Both the position numbers and the translations under genes were made by a program. From Pycnopodia helianthoides (lineage: Eukaryota; Echinodermata; Asteroidea; Forcipulatida; Asteriidae), in assembly GCA_032158295.1 (NCBI GenBank), contig CM063250.1, positions 8,295,001 to 8,359,000 on the forward strand: a stretch of DNA of 64,000 nucleotides. Direction: 5' to 3'. This document shows positions 1-12,600 of the stretch, one piece after another (the first letter of the stretch is position 1; the number at the start of each line of letters is the position of its first letter). The notes beneath the pieces were generated by a model, which was not told where the DNA came from, made no database searches, and saw nothing but the letters and a program-made list of their open reading frames with translations.

Positions 1-849
1 TTTGATGAAGTCATTCTTCAACAATTCTCACTGTGTGAGTTGTGGCTGTGAATGACTTATCACTTACACTGTCGTTCCAATCATGTATTCTTTGGGTTTT
101 ACTCTAAACCTATGGTATGAAAACCTGGGCCTATTACTTACACACATTTAATGTGTTAACTGCGCATGACAGACTGTTATTTATGTGTGCATAACTAATT
201 AGATCGCGCTACTCGCATGGCCGCAACACGCACATGATAACGCACGTGATGACACCCGTCTGTGTGAGACCGCCTGACCGCTAAGGCTTCGATGTTGGTT
301 TTTTCGAAGACTAAACCCCGTTGGATCTGTTTGGGAATCTTGCGTTTCAATAATGCTAAGTTGGGTGACGCTATCTGTCAATTACGTCGATACAAGTAAG
401 GATTCACCCGTAGTAATACAGTGCAGAGACAACAGTTTTAAGTCAAAGATATTCTTTTGGGTTTCCAATCTACATGTATGGTACCGGTCGCAGTTCCACA
501 AGAAGGAAGACAAACATCGTGTTAGTCGCCGATGCATAAAGGGGCGTGGGAGCCATATTGCAAAAAAGTTGTTGGTCAAGATGTTGATACAAACACAATT
601 CAACGGAGGAATTCTGACTACAAAGGTTCATTCAGGTAGAGGAACGGACATCAAAAGACACATACCAAGAAAAAACAAAACCGTGGACAAAAAACCAGTA
701 AACATCAACGAAATGGGAGTTAAAACAGCAACATTGGACAGAGAATAAAACCTCAGGCAGCCTCTTGAACAGCACCCTCGTTAGGTACACAATCGGGTAC
801 ATTTAGAATGTTTTTTTTTCAATAGTTTTAGTGTATGGTTCGCAGTAAT
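1..849. other. Flank with no recognised gene
   Basis: I find no conserved coding exon here. A 131-codon open stretch at 353-748 (+) has an A-rich, lysine-rich tail, resembles no family I know, and has no clear splice signals, so I do not call it. The minus-strand gene whose first coding exon lies at 1676-1940 must continue leftwards, so this stretch may be part of its first coding intron. Confidence 0.5.
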
Positions 850-1332
850 GCACTAGTCAATTGTTACCCCGGCCACCCAGGACACGGGGATAGCGGGGAC
901 TTGAGCCGGGATGTGATTTTGTGAATTGTTACAAGCATGTTTCATTCCCGGCTAAGTCCCCGCAGGGCCGGCAGTTTTTTCTGTACACCCCGGCCCAAGT
1001 CCCCGCCCCCCCCCCGGGCCGGGCATCATGTAAGAATCCCCGCATACTACCAGGGATAGTGCCCCGGCATAGTGCCCCTGTTCAGTCCTTGTGCAGACCA
1101 GTGTTAACCCACATATGGCCCGGCACAGTTGTAAGTACGTCCCAAGTACACTCCCCGGGGTAGATCCCCGCCTGCTTCCCGGCCCTTTTAAGACGCTGCT
1201 CGGCCCTGCATAAGTCCTGGCTAGGTCCCTGCAGGGCCGGGGCACATTGGGCTGTTACATCCCCGGCCATATCCCGGCTAGTGCCCCGCTATTGCCCGGG
1301 TCCTGGGGGGCCGGGTTACAATTGACTAGTGC
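850..1332. mobile_element. GC-rich foldback MITE
   Basis: The element starts with GCACTAGTCAATTGT and ends with ACAATTGACTAGTGC, an exact 15-bp inverted pair that continues into CCCCGGCC / GGCCGGG. The interior is packed with CCCCGGC-type motifs and is far more GC-rich than its flanks. There is no transposase reading frame. The size (483 bp) and inverted ends point to a non-autonomous DNA transposon. I cannot define the target-site duplication. Confidence 0.75.
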
Positions 1333-1427
1333 ATAACCCTCTGGTCTATGACCATTAGGAGGATTCAGAATTACAATTACTTAACAGCTAGAGATGGAAG
1401 GTGAAGGAAATGGCAGACTTTCAAATA

Positions 1428-1596
1428 CAGGCCTGGAATAACATGGAGGCCTCACGGAGGCCATGGCCTTCGTTGCCATTGTCTTGGCCTCTGTGCCCCT
1501 TCAGAAGATTCCCATAGGCTTTAAGATTTTCCAATGGAAGTGCCCTTTGCAAAATGAAAATGGCCTTGCCCTCTCAAAGATGGAATTCCAGGCCTG
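1428..1596. mobile_element. Short MITE with CAGGCCTGGAAT ends (copy 1)
   Basis: The ends read CAGGCCTGGAAT and ATTCCAGGCCTG, perfect inverted repeats around about 145 bp with several GGCC-containing sub-motifs. A second copy in opposite orientation lies at 7758-7928 and shares the block with GAGAGGGCAAGG and the motif for TTTTGCAGAGGGC. No coding capacity is seen. Confidence 0.7.
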
Positions 1597-1675
1597 CAAA
1601 AGAAATAGCAAGCTTACTGGTCACAGCCAACAAAAAAAGCAACACTCTGCTGTACACTTCCTTCTTTATACTTAC

Positions 1676-1940
1676 TTTCTATATCTGTCTCAAAAGGTTG
1701 ACTAATGGTGTACACCGGCATTTTGTGCTTCTTGATCACATCTTCAGTATCGATGATGTTTAAATTGGCCTCTAAGGGCTTCTGTAGCTTGATTAGGAGC
1801 CATATCACAGCACAAACACACAGCGTAATAAAGAATAGCTGCTGGCTCGGCCTAAAACTGACAAACAACGTTTTGAGGGTCATTTTTAGCAGTCGTAGAA
1901 GCATCGCTACGAGAAGCGATTGCCGGGCTTGTCACCTCAC
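1676..1940 (-). CDS. First coding exon of a type II membrane protein (partial gene)
   Basis: On the minus strand an acceptor (TTTTCATTGTTTTCAG) precedes 36 nt of 5' untranslated sequence. An ATG follows at 1904-1902, and a textbook donor (GAAA|GTAAGTAT) sits at 1675. The exon therefore encodes 76 residues plus one base (phase 1). The protein starts with a short basic tail, MLLRLLKMTLKTLF, followed by a hydrophobic helix, LFFITLCVCAVIWLLI (residues 24-39), then a polar stem. This is the layout of type II Golgi glycosyltransferases and sulfotransferases, but the catalytic part is not here, so the family is unknown. Read past the donor, the frame soon stops, consistent with an intron. The remaining exons must lie left of 1676 or outside the window. 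The gene is divergent from MAN2C1, with 1.6 kb between their coding parts. Confidence 0.6.
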
Positions 1941-2415
1941 CTGAAAACAATGAAAAATAATTGAATGTACATCACAGACTCAGTAAACATGGTGTAAGTA
2001 TCGACTTGGAAATTCCTCAAAAAATTTACTTTAAAACGAGCTAGCACTACATCATTCTAGATATGTAGTACTCGCCACAAACTAGGCGTAGGAAAGTGAA
2101 CATTGGGGGAAATTTAGGTAACAAACTATAAGCTCTCATCTGGCCCTGACCCTGGTCGGGAAAATAAATATTGAAATTCAAAATTTCTGCAACATTTCAG
2201 ATTTACTACCAAGTACCAGATCAGCAGTCCTAAGGTGAATATTGGTTATCGATTCACTGTTTGAAAGATTGACTAGTGCCACTCTCGCCACAGACCTTAA
2301 TGCAGTAACGTCTTTTGAGTAGGGCGCCCTCGCTTGGTGGTCAAAAAGACAAATCTGTACATCATGACATTGCCATTGTTTCAACATCAGTTTCCTCTCT
2401 AGTCTAAGAATAAGA

Positions 2416-2423
2416 TGACGTCA
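2416..2423. promoter_or_regulatory. CRE palindrome TGACGTCA
   Basis: An exact full-site CRE (CREB/ATF family binding sequence) lies between two divergent genes. An 8-bp match can arise by chance, and only the position makes it plausible. Confidence 0.35.
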
Positions 2424-2605
2424 ATCATGTCAATGGGAATGCATAATTTACTAATTTTAATTAATTAAAGCCGAATTGAGGGAATCAACTTTAAAAAAGT
2501 GTAAACGCCGCGTCACCTAAAGCGCACCACACTGTATTAAAACAGAGACATTGACTCCCAAAATGGCGACCAAGATTAATGTGATGATGTCGTCTGGTGA
2601 ATCTG

Positions 2606-2660
2606 GCCGGGGTCTCATAATTCCGCTGTATCTGATACCGCGGTAATATGAGACCCCGGC
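2606..2660. other. GC-rich hairpin in the divergent promoter
   Basis: GCCGGGGTCTCAT pairs with ATGAGACCCCGGC, and the pairing continues to CCGC / GCGG with two mismatches. This gives a stem of about 21 bp around a loop of about 13 nt. It could be a very small foldback element or a structured 5' leader. Confidence 0.5.
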
Positions 2661-3564
2661 GATGAGAGTGAGACTTGACAGACGTGAATGAACTTGAATT
2701 ATTGACTATTTTTTTTCAACAAAAGAGAGATTAGGCGATAAACCTAGAGCGCGATGAAGTGAAGTTAAAAACAATAGAAATCGGGAACACAGAAATCAAA
2801 AGAGAAAAGACTTACTTTATGAAATAACACTAATTCATGAAGTCTCTCCAATAACAACTGTCATCAGGCCTTCGGTCTCAACCAATTTTCCAAACTGTCC
2901 GGAAAATTCATAGAAAGAATGTTAAGTAGTCTGGTCACATACTAAACATGTGAACAGTATCAATGTTAAACGTCTGGAATTAAGACATTGAAAGACCTTC
3001 ATTGCAACGTCACAACGTCTCAGCCCGAGTTTTTGCCGGCCAATGTTGGGAAAACTATGGGAAGCCGTAAATGTAAAACAAAAACAGTTTGCAACTTTGC
3101 TACAAAAATATTCAAAAATAACGTTAAAATTGTTGGAAACAAAGCAACCAATTATGTAATGTATTTTGTTCTAACTGAAAGTTTGCAAAAATTTGAATTT
3201 GATCTCAACATCTATTAACACGATTGAATGGTTTGCTAATAATATTCGGCCGGCCATACCAACCACCGCGCTTAAACTCGCCACACGGCAGCTCGATGAC
3301 TGCAAAGAACAGGTGCCGAGATTGCTTTGTGACTAATTTGCTAGTCAAATCATGGACAAATAATCGGCCGGTGTCGAGTAATGTTGGTTTAGTTTGGTGC
3401 CGACTTCTTTAAAGTTTGCAAGGCAAGGGACGTGCCGAGTTTGCAGGTGCCGAGTTTCAGGGTGTTTGAAGGAAAGCTTTGAAGTTGAACGGTGTCATAC
3501 ATTCCGTCACGGTCAATAGGTAAGAGTGAACCTTGATCTTTAGGCCACTCCGTGTTGCCAAAAT

Positions 3565-3665
3565 ATGAGCGGGACGTTTGTGTTGAAAAGTAAAAGGTGT
3601 ACGTTGGAGAGGGCAGAAAAATTCATATCAGATGCTTACTTTACAGATGTTAATCTGCGGGGAAG
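3565..3665 (+). CDS. MAN2C1: MAN2C1 exon 1 (start)
   Basis: Encodes residues 1-34, including [20 protein letters not shown], which matches the start of vertebrate MAN2C1. It ends GGAAG|GTAAGT in phase 2. It is too short to show up as a long open frame. Confidence 0.92.
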
Positions 3666-6600
3666 GTAAGTTTGAGTTTGATTGTTTCGAGTCATTGACT
3701 CAGGCCCACAGGGGGCGGGGATCACTTGACTTGACATGCTTGATGAGAAAGGGAGGGACCTACGGTAGTTGTTTTTTTGTTGTTTGTTGGGGTGTTTGTT
3801 TGTTTGTTTGTTTGTTTGTTGTGGGTGTTTGTTTGTTTGTTTGTTTGTTTGTTGTTTGTTTGTTTGTTTTTTGTTTGTTTGTTTGTTTGTTTGTTTGTTT
3901 GTTTGTTTGTTTTGGTTTGTTTGTTTGTTTGTTCTGCTTGAACATAAATTTTTCCAGTGATCCATTTTGAATGGTTTATATATTACCATTAATTAAAGGC
4001 ATTGTAGTATTTGTAGTAAATATTTTTCTACTGGAGTTTTACTTTGAACTTGAAGAAAAGTAACTGCACTTCATTCCAATCAAAATGAATGGACTGTTGC
4101 TAGTTTACTAAGTGGGGGTAATCTTGTTGTGGGGACTTCAATTTAAAATATTGGGGGACTTATTTGCTGGGCCCAATTTCATAGAGCTGCTTAAGCAGAA
4201 AATATTGCTTAACAATGTTTTGCTAAGCAGAAATCAGCAGGATACCAGTCAAAAATTGCACATACACACACACACAAAAACCCCCCCTTGCCCCTCCCTT
4301 TTGCCCTGCCCCCGAAAAACAAAAGATCAAACAAATGCATGCACAAATGAATGTTTCGATAAATTAAATAGGACCCCAACTCAAATTATATTATAACCTC
4401 CCCCCCCCAAAAAAAAAAAAAAAAAACTCAAATGAAACATCTGGTTACGCCACAGTCATGGTTTCAAGAAAACCCAGAGAAAACCACAAAATGCATATTC
4501 ATTTTGTGCTGAATTTCGTTTCAATTTGGGGACCGAAGTTTCAAGTTGGAAGTAAGAAAAAAGAGAGAGTTTTCTCCCACATGGCGGTATCTCATCACTA
4601 GATGGAAATCATTCAAATTGATTGCTGCAGCTATGACTTTGACTTTGGCTAACTTGTTGCTATGGGCTTTCTATTCTTCAACGCATGTTGACATGCATGA
4701 TCAAGCTGCAGCCACTGTGGCTCGGCCATCAATTATGTCGCTGCAGCCAGTATCCTTAGCCATTGCTGAAGTCGCTGATGATTCAAACACTGCCTAATTG
4801 CTTAATATGATTTCAAAATGTTACAGGCTGTATCCGGATAAACATCCAGTCACGGCTATTTACCACTGTGCAGTTGAAGACAGGATCCCATACCATGAAG
4901 CAATCTCCAAGGAGTTCACCCAAACAGAAGTTGGAAAAACATTCGGACCAACGTAAGACTTGATTTATCGTTTACTTTTCTGTTTCATTTTTGTATTTTG
5001 AGTCTTACAGGATACTTTTTTGTCAAGTAATGAACCACAAGGGTTTTTGACATCTTGGGAGTAGATTATACTTCTAAATGCATTCAGGCTGGCTTTGTGG
5101 TGCCGTCCTTGCCTTTGATCTTTGTAGACCCTGGTTTGAATCCCACCTCGGACCGAAACCTTGCACATTATGGAGATCAGGTTTCAGTCCTACTATTGCG
5201 TGGTTCCCCTCCCCCCCCCCCACAACTAGGGTTTTCCTCCCATATCTCAAATTGACACTTTTCCATCTGATCACAGTCAGCTTACAGGGCCCAATTTCAT
5301 AGAGCTGCTAAGCACAACAATTTGCTTAGCATAAAATTTCTTCCTTGATAAAAACAGGGTTACCAACCAAAATTCCATGTGTTGCATATTGCTTGTTACA
5401 GGTATTCATCTGTTGTTTGCTAAATCCTGAAAATCACGTGGAAATTTTGGTTGGTAATCCTGTTTTTATCAGTGAAGAAATTTCATGCTAAGCAAATTGT
5501 TGTGCTAAGGCAGCTCTATGAAATTGGGCCAAGGTGACAGTGCAAGGCGCTTTTGTGTTTTCCTTGGTTTTATTACCGGAGAACTAATAACAAAACTTGC
5601 GATGATCGTGATCCTAACGCTGCGAACACAGGGGCCACATTCATAAAACACTTCTTCACAAGTTGGCAAGAAAATTAGGCTCTGCATTGTTATGTTATGC
5701 TTTTGCTTACTGCGTGTTCCTTGCTCTATGCTTACTGTAAGCACTGAAAGGTTAGTATGCCGTTTTCTGTGCTTACTGTTAGCAGGGGTACGAAATGGAA
5801 ATCGCACAGTAAGCACAGTATCGGCCGTTAAGTGGCTCTATGAAATTGGACACCCACGACCGTAAATAGTTGCTTTACGCTTGAACACACACTATACACC
5901 CTCCTAAAATTTAACATCGGTCCCCAACCCCATCCAAATAATCCAAATACTTGGGAAAAATAAGATGACCACTGTAATGTCCGTAAAACAATATTTTATT
6001 ATTCTTGCATTTTAATAAAGGTGGTCAACTCACTGGTTCCGGATTGAGTTTAGTGTTCCTGTAGACTGGGCTGACAAAGAAGTGAGGTTAGCTTGGAATT
6101 CAAACTCGGAGGCATTGGTAAGATCGCAATCATATTTGAAAAGGATGGTGTAAATTCTGGGACGAGTAGTTTGAGAAGTAATGTACTGAGTATTGACTAC
6201 TCAAAGGTATTTGGGTATTGGTAAGATTGCACAATTTATAATAATAATAATAATGGCTTCTTATATAGCGCTCATATCCGTCACTCAGTGACGCTCAAGG
6301 CGCTTCAACAGTAAGTATTTTCCTGCGAGGTATATACATATATTGAGCTACTTTTTGAAGTTTGAGACCTATTCCTTTACATAGCACCATGTATGGGTTT
6401 ACAAGGTGCTGTGGTCGCAATATGCAGCCAATCAAACCAGGAACACTGGGGGAACCCCTTCTCTTTTCGATAAGTGCACTGGGTTCTTTTACGTGTATTA
6501 CACAACACACGGGACCAACGGCTTTACGTCCCATCCGAAGGACGAAGCACTAATGGTTAAGTGTCTTGCTTAAGGACACAAGTGTCACGACTGGGACTCG

Positions 6601-9600
6601 AACCCACACTCTGCTGAACAGAAACTTCAGAGCTTGAGTCCGGTGCTCTTATCCGCTCGGCCACGACACTCCATAATGAGGCGAGTAGTTTTTATGAGGC
6701 GAGTAGTTTTGGAAATCAAGTGCTTTTGAGGAATATCTACCAGGCATGTTGCTTTTCAAGATTTTTCCCTGATTTTTAATTTTTTTTTATTGATTTCCTG
6801 TCAACTTTTAATTTTCTTGAAAGCAGTGAAGATTCACGAAAGAGCAAAAATCTGTAGGTCTTCATTTTGTCTTGTTGTAGAAAGCCTGTGAACCTTTAAA
6901 ATGTAGCACCCTTGTTTATTCAGTGGGTTTCATCTCCACACTAAGCAAAGACCACTAGCCCATCGTCCAGGAATTTCCATTTTTGCACAGTCACACCCAT
7001 GAGCCACTACTCAAAGGCGTGGGTGAGACTGCATTTTACTGTTGAACAAAAGCAGATTGGTGCAAATGCTGACATAGTTGATGTGAATAGTGTAGAGAAA
7101 CAAGTTGTTGCAGTTAATGACTGCTAGTTCTCAAAGGCTTTGGAGGCATTTGTGATATGTAACATACATTCATGTAACATTAATGTATCATCCTGTTTTA
7201 ACCAACCATTTGAAACCATTCGACTGCCAAGGTTGTGTACGGTGGCACAACTGTGCACAGAACTAACTGTGTACTGTGTACATGCATTCCCTCATGGTAT
7301 CATATTGCAGGCTGGCATAGTTTATCTACCATTCAAAACCACAGTGAATGGTATTGAATGGTCAGACAGCAAGAGGGTTAAAAAGCACAAACTTGCCATT
7401 GGAAATTGTTTGTGTCTTCTTCTTCCTTTTTTATGATGGGAGTGACTTTGTTTTATTCTGTGGAATTTGTTTGCGACCTTCTTCTTTTTTTTTTAAAGGG
7501 GAGTGACTTTGTTTTATTCCGATCCATTCTGTTTCTTGAAGGTATGGCTGGATGGAAGCCCTTTCCACGGACTAGATAAAGACAACCACAAGTATGTCAA
7601 TGTATCATCAGCAGAGCGAGCTGGGTAAGGTTTCATTTAACAGCTCCACCTCCCCCCTCATCCACTCACTAATCCACTCCGTGTACTGTGGCACTGAATG
7701 TCAATCTGCCTGTGGGGGGCTGGGCTGTGAAGATTGCAGACTTACTAATTACTGATGCAGGCCTGGAATTTTATCTTTGAGAGGGCAAGGCTATTTTCAT
7801 TTTGCAGAGGGCACTTACTCCATCGGATAATCTTGATGTCTGTGGAAAACTTTTGAAGTGGTACCTAGGGCCAAAACTAGGGCAACAGAGGCCATGGTTG
7901 TCGTGGCCGCCATGTAATTCTAGGTCTGCTTTTGACTTTAGGATTTTAGAGGTAGTTTGGTCAAGTCCCAAAATCCTCCAAAATCTTATACAGGAAGTTA
8001 TCTGCTCTTGTGGGACGTGGGACGTGGTACTGTGGGCCCCCAAAAGAAATGCTTATCATTGAAATGTACACAGCAAATCTGGGCCCAATTGTATAGAGCT
8101 GCTTAAGCAGAAAATACTGCTTAATAATTTGCTGCTAAGCAAATTTTACCATGATACCAGTCTCAGATGGTACATATGAGATTGTATTTTGGCTGGTAAC
8201 CTTATTCTGGCAAGCATAATTTTGTAGTGCTGAGCATTTTTTTTTTCTGCTTTAGCAGCTCTATAAAATTGGGTCCAGATTTAAGTCCAAACTTGTTGGT
8301 GTTGAGGATTGTGTAAGATGGAAGTGTCTCTGGCCTGAGAGAAAAGAGACAAAGTTGTTGTCTTCCCTACAATAACTGAGTCAAATTCTTTAAGTTTTAC
8401 TCATGTTTATCTTACTTTTGTTTATCCTCGCTGCAATAATTACAGTCTGAACTTTTGTTGTTCTTGTTATCTTGTTAACAAAAATTGTAAATAGACCTAC
8501 AAACCCTGTATATTGATGTTTTGGGTGAGAACCTTTTTTTTTTTTTTTTTTACTGCGATTATAAGCACATTTTAATATTTTTCCACACAGGCTCAAGCAG
8601 ACCATGTTTATTGAGATGGCTTGTAATAGTATGTTTGGGGCAGGCTCCGGACTAATAGGGCCACCCAACCCAACATGACCTTTGCCCTCAGTCAGGTGGA
8701 ACTGGTGACCTTTGACCGGGTCGTGTTTGAACTCATCCATGACATAGAAACACTTGTGGATATGGCAACGGTAAGATATTGAACGATTTCTTTTTGCCTC
8801 TGCCATTTGTCATGTTCCCCGTATCCCACAGCAGTTGTGAACAAGAATTTCTCATTACAGAAGGGTATCTGACTACTTGCTCTTGGAGCTTCTGTATGGT
8901 TACATTGATGTTAACATAGAACAAAAGTTTTCAATATTTTTGTGGTGATACAAAGAGTATTACAGGGATCGTTCAGCGGCTGTGTTCAACTTCAAAAGCT
9001 GTTTGGAAATGTTGAGTCTCAACAGTATAAATAACACAGGAAACACAAAATCTAGCGGGTTGATATATGCTGTTTGGTGTAGGGGGACCATGAGCTTGAT
9101 ATAAAAGCATTGATACCGACACACACAATGAATGTTGGTAATTACTGCATGGAGGTAGGAATGGGTATTCTTAAAAAGTTGTACTATTTTTACAACCTTA
9201 AAACTTTGAAACACCCAAAAGCCCTTTGTATATTGCATCTCAGCAGATGTCTCAACGTGGTTGTCATTACAATGTTAAGAGCCATTTATTTTTTTTTTTT
9301 TTTTTTCTTTACCCTGGGGAGACCTCTCAGAGAAACACTGTTTTTCAGAGGTGCCCAGCAGCTACAACAAACATTAAAAAAAATATTTAAAAAATTATAT
9401 TAACCTGCATCGAAACCTCTGAAATCACCTTTGTTACTAAAAGCTGTACCAATTTTTTTGAACCTGCAGCATATCCCGGAAACGGACCAGCGTAGTTTCC
9501 AGTCCTTGTACACAGTGAATTCAATAGTCAACGCTTGCACAGTGGACGACCGCGACTCTTACAAACGTGCTCGCCAAATTGCCAGAAAGTTCTTCCGTGA

Positions 9601-12600
9601 AGCCCCGGGTTCGTCGAGTCACACTGTGCATGCTATGGGACACGCTCATATTGACTCTGGTAAGCACTAAATAACATCCTCCTACATCCCCTCACTAACA
9701 CTGTCGGAGCTTGAGATAAGTTTTCTTTTCAAAATTTTCAGGCTCTCTTTGTCGACACCCAGAGTTGGGCCCCCAGCCAAGTCGTCATCTGGGATCAATC
9801 TATGGGAAGATGAACCAGGGCAAAATTTCATAGAGGTGCTTAAGCACAAGAAGTCGCTCAGCAGAACAAAATCTCGCTTACCAGAATAAGGCTACCAGCC
9901 AAACTACCATGTAACATGTACAAGTTGTGACTGGTATCCTGCTCATTTCTGCTTTGAAGACAATAAAGACGATGAAGACGATTGTTAAGCAATATTTTCT
10001 GCTTAAGCAGCTCTATGAAATTCGGCCCATCGGCATCCTTCCAAAACTATTGCCAAGACCCTGATGATGAACTCAAGACGCTAATGATGGAACAGGGAAG
10101 GATGTGGCGCATTCGTCATTGTGCCCGACACAAGCGCAAGTTGTAGACAATCAATAATGAGGATGATTGTACTATGGTGGTTTACCGAATGAAACTCATT
10201 ATGAAATATCAAGTGCGTAAACTGATTCTTTTAGCTACCTTTTATACCGTTTGGTAACCCCTGGAGTTATAGGTTGGAAGCAGCAATCTGCAAAGGTTAT
10301 GGTGTGAACTTTTCTCTAAATTGGGGTTCAAACCCACAACCCCTGCAGTCTAGAGCAAATGTCTTTACCTCTCCACCACCAAGTGTGCTTTGTGGCGAGA
10401 GGCAAGTTCAAATCTTGTAATTGGCATCTGGTACCACAAACAATTTCAATTATGTAGTAATCTTATCGGGGATAAAGAATATTATTTGGGTTTTTCCGTC
10501 AGATATATTCCTTTGTACAAACTTGTCCTGTATTTCCAGCACCTGGAAGTCGCCATTCTCTTGCTCCGTCACTGACCTGTTGCTTGAGAACTTCCAGGAA
10601 ATCCACTAGCCAGTTCTCTTGAATGGCTTCCTCAACTCTCTCTGTCCAGAATGTCTTGCAGCCCACAATGACCACCTGACCGCGCCACTGTAGTACCCAT
10701 TCCAAATTCTTTGTTATGACTGGTTACATTTTTAGCGTGGCTGTGGCCATATGCTGAGACGATACGCAAGTGTGCAAGATCATGGTCAACCACGCTTCAA
10801 TTGATGGACAGATTTACGGATTTCAAGTTTGTTTGCTCCCAGGTTAGTGGCATCACTTGTCTCCAAAACAAAGTCTGTGTAGACTGTGCAACTCTCACGC
10901 TCTTTCCAGAATTGAAGTCTGCATTTTTTTTCACCTTTACACGTCTAGGCAATGTACGTGGGAACCCAAGGTTCCTTAAAATTGTGGATTGGGTTTTCAG
11001 TCCTTACCTTATTGCTGGGTTTTCTCCGAGGTTTTTCCTCCCACATCTAACACTGAACATTTCTTCTTGTTTTCTATTCATCCTGTTAATGCCACTAATG
11101 GTGCTGTTGGATGTGTTATTAAATAACTATATAAATAAATAAATGATAAATAAGTAAGAGTAGTTTTGTCTTAAAAAAAAAACATGATAGTGTTAATGAT
11201 ATTCCTCATGAATAGGCGCAGCAGTACGATTGGGTAAGACTACATTACCCTCGTCTGTTCGAGAGGATTCAGAAGTACTCCTCGGAGAAGGAACAGTTCA
11301 TTCCAGTTGGAGGGGTGTGGGTCGAGATGGACGGGAATCTCCCGAGCGGGGAATCGTTTGTCAGGCAGTTCTTGTACGGCCAGCGATTCTTCTTGAGGGA
11401 GTTTCAGTCTAAGTGCAATGTGGTAAGTATCGACAAATAGCATGGTTCGTGCATATTCATGAGTTTGATACCATACATTGATTGGTCAAAGTGGTGTGAC
11501 ACAGCAGTTGGTAGACCGACCACATACAGCTAATTCGAGTGGGTGACTAGAGTCGTCTAGACTTAAAGGCACTGGACACTATTGGTAATTACTCAAAATA
11601 ATTGTTAGCATAAAAACTTACTTGGTAACGAGCAATGGAGAGCTGTTGATAGTATAAAACATTGTGAGAAATGGCTCCCTTTGTAGTAGCGTAGTTTTTG
11701 AGAAAGAAGTAATTTCTCAGTAAGATGTTTGAATTGATTTTGAGACCTCACGCGTGAGGTCTCGAAATCAAGCATCTGAAAGCACACATATTATTATCTC
11801 GCAACTTCGACGACCAATTGAGTTCAAATTTTCAGAGGTTTGTTATTTTGTGCATATGTTGAGATACACCAAGTTAGCAGACTGGTCTTTGACAATTACC
11901 AGAGGTGTCCAGTGTCTTTAACCGTAGTCGATCTAAATCTCAGTTTGGGAATGCGGCGGCAAGACATGCGGTTGGTACCCACTGTCACTTGCCTATACCT
12001 CAGCATTACATTGACAAAAAAAATCTATGACCCTACCTTTAAGGGCTTGAAATTACTAAATAAATATTTCTGAACTTGATTGATGAAACTGCAAAATGAG
12101 TATCTTTTATTTGTTTAATTATTTTATTTTTGATTTGTTTTTTCTTCCAAGTTTTGGTTGCCAGACACCTTTGGATACTCTGCCCAGCTTCCTCAGATCA
12201 TACGGGAGGCCGGCATCAAGTATTTTGTGACGCAGAAGCTCAGCTGGAGTCTGGTCAATAAATTCCCGGTAAGAATTCACAAGATTTATTTATTTTTTAA
12301 ATTTTTTTTCAGAACCCCCATCTTCATGGAAATTTGTCTTCATTTAGTTGTTAAGACAAATTTACGCGACAGTCATGTGCCGCCATTTCTAGATAGGCAC
12401 TTTGCCATACACGCCCATTATTTTTTTCTATTTTTGTAAAACACATCGCAGGCCTCTTTGATCAATGATCAGTGATGTTACACATTTGTACAAAGTGTGA
12501 GACACTTGAAGTCGTGGCCGAGCAGTTAAGAGCTCCGGACTCGAGCTCTGGTGTTCTTGATCTGCAGAGTGTGGGTTCGAGTCCCGGTCTTCACACTTGT

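Larger units (their letters stand above)
1941..3564. other. Divergent intergenic / promoter region
   Basis: This stretch lies between the minus-strand exon at 1676-1940 and the MAN2C1 start codon. It should hold the 5' untranslated exon(s) of the minus-strand gene and the promoters of both genes. Visible elements are a full CRE palindrome (2416-2423), a YY1-like AAAATGGCGACC near 2560, a long hairpin (2606-2660), and a cluster of GTGCCGAG/GTGTCGAG motifs at about 3310-3460. I see no TATA box at a sensible distance from MAN2C1. Confidence 0.5.

Noticed and set aside
353..748. 131-codon plus-strand frame near the left edge
   Set aside because: It has no recognisable motif, a low-complexity lysine-rich end and no supporting splice or start context. 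Length alone is not enough.
3632..3989. Frames rich in VCLF or NKQT
   Set aside because: These are translations of the (TTTG)n microsatellite.
8591..8770. Calling MAN2C1 a pseudogene because of the exon 5 stop
   Set aside because: All other exons, phases and catalytic residues are intact, and a second gene in the window has the same kind of one-base loss.
10390..10705. Overlapping frames in intron 6 on both strands
   Set aside because: No conserved motif is seen, and the real exon 7 lies just downstream in another frame.
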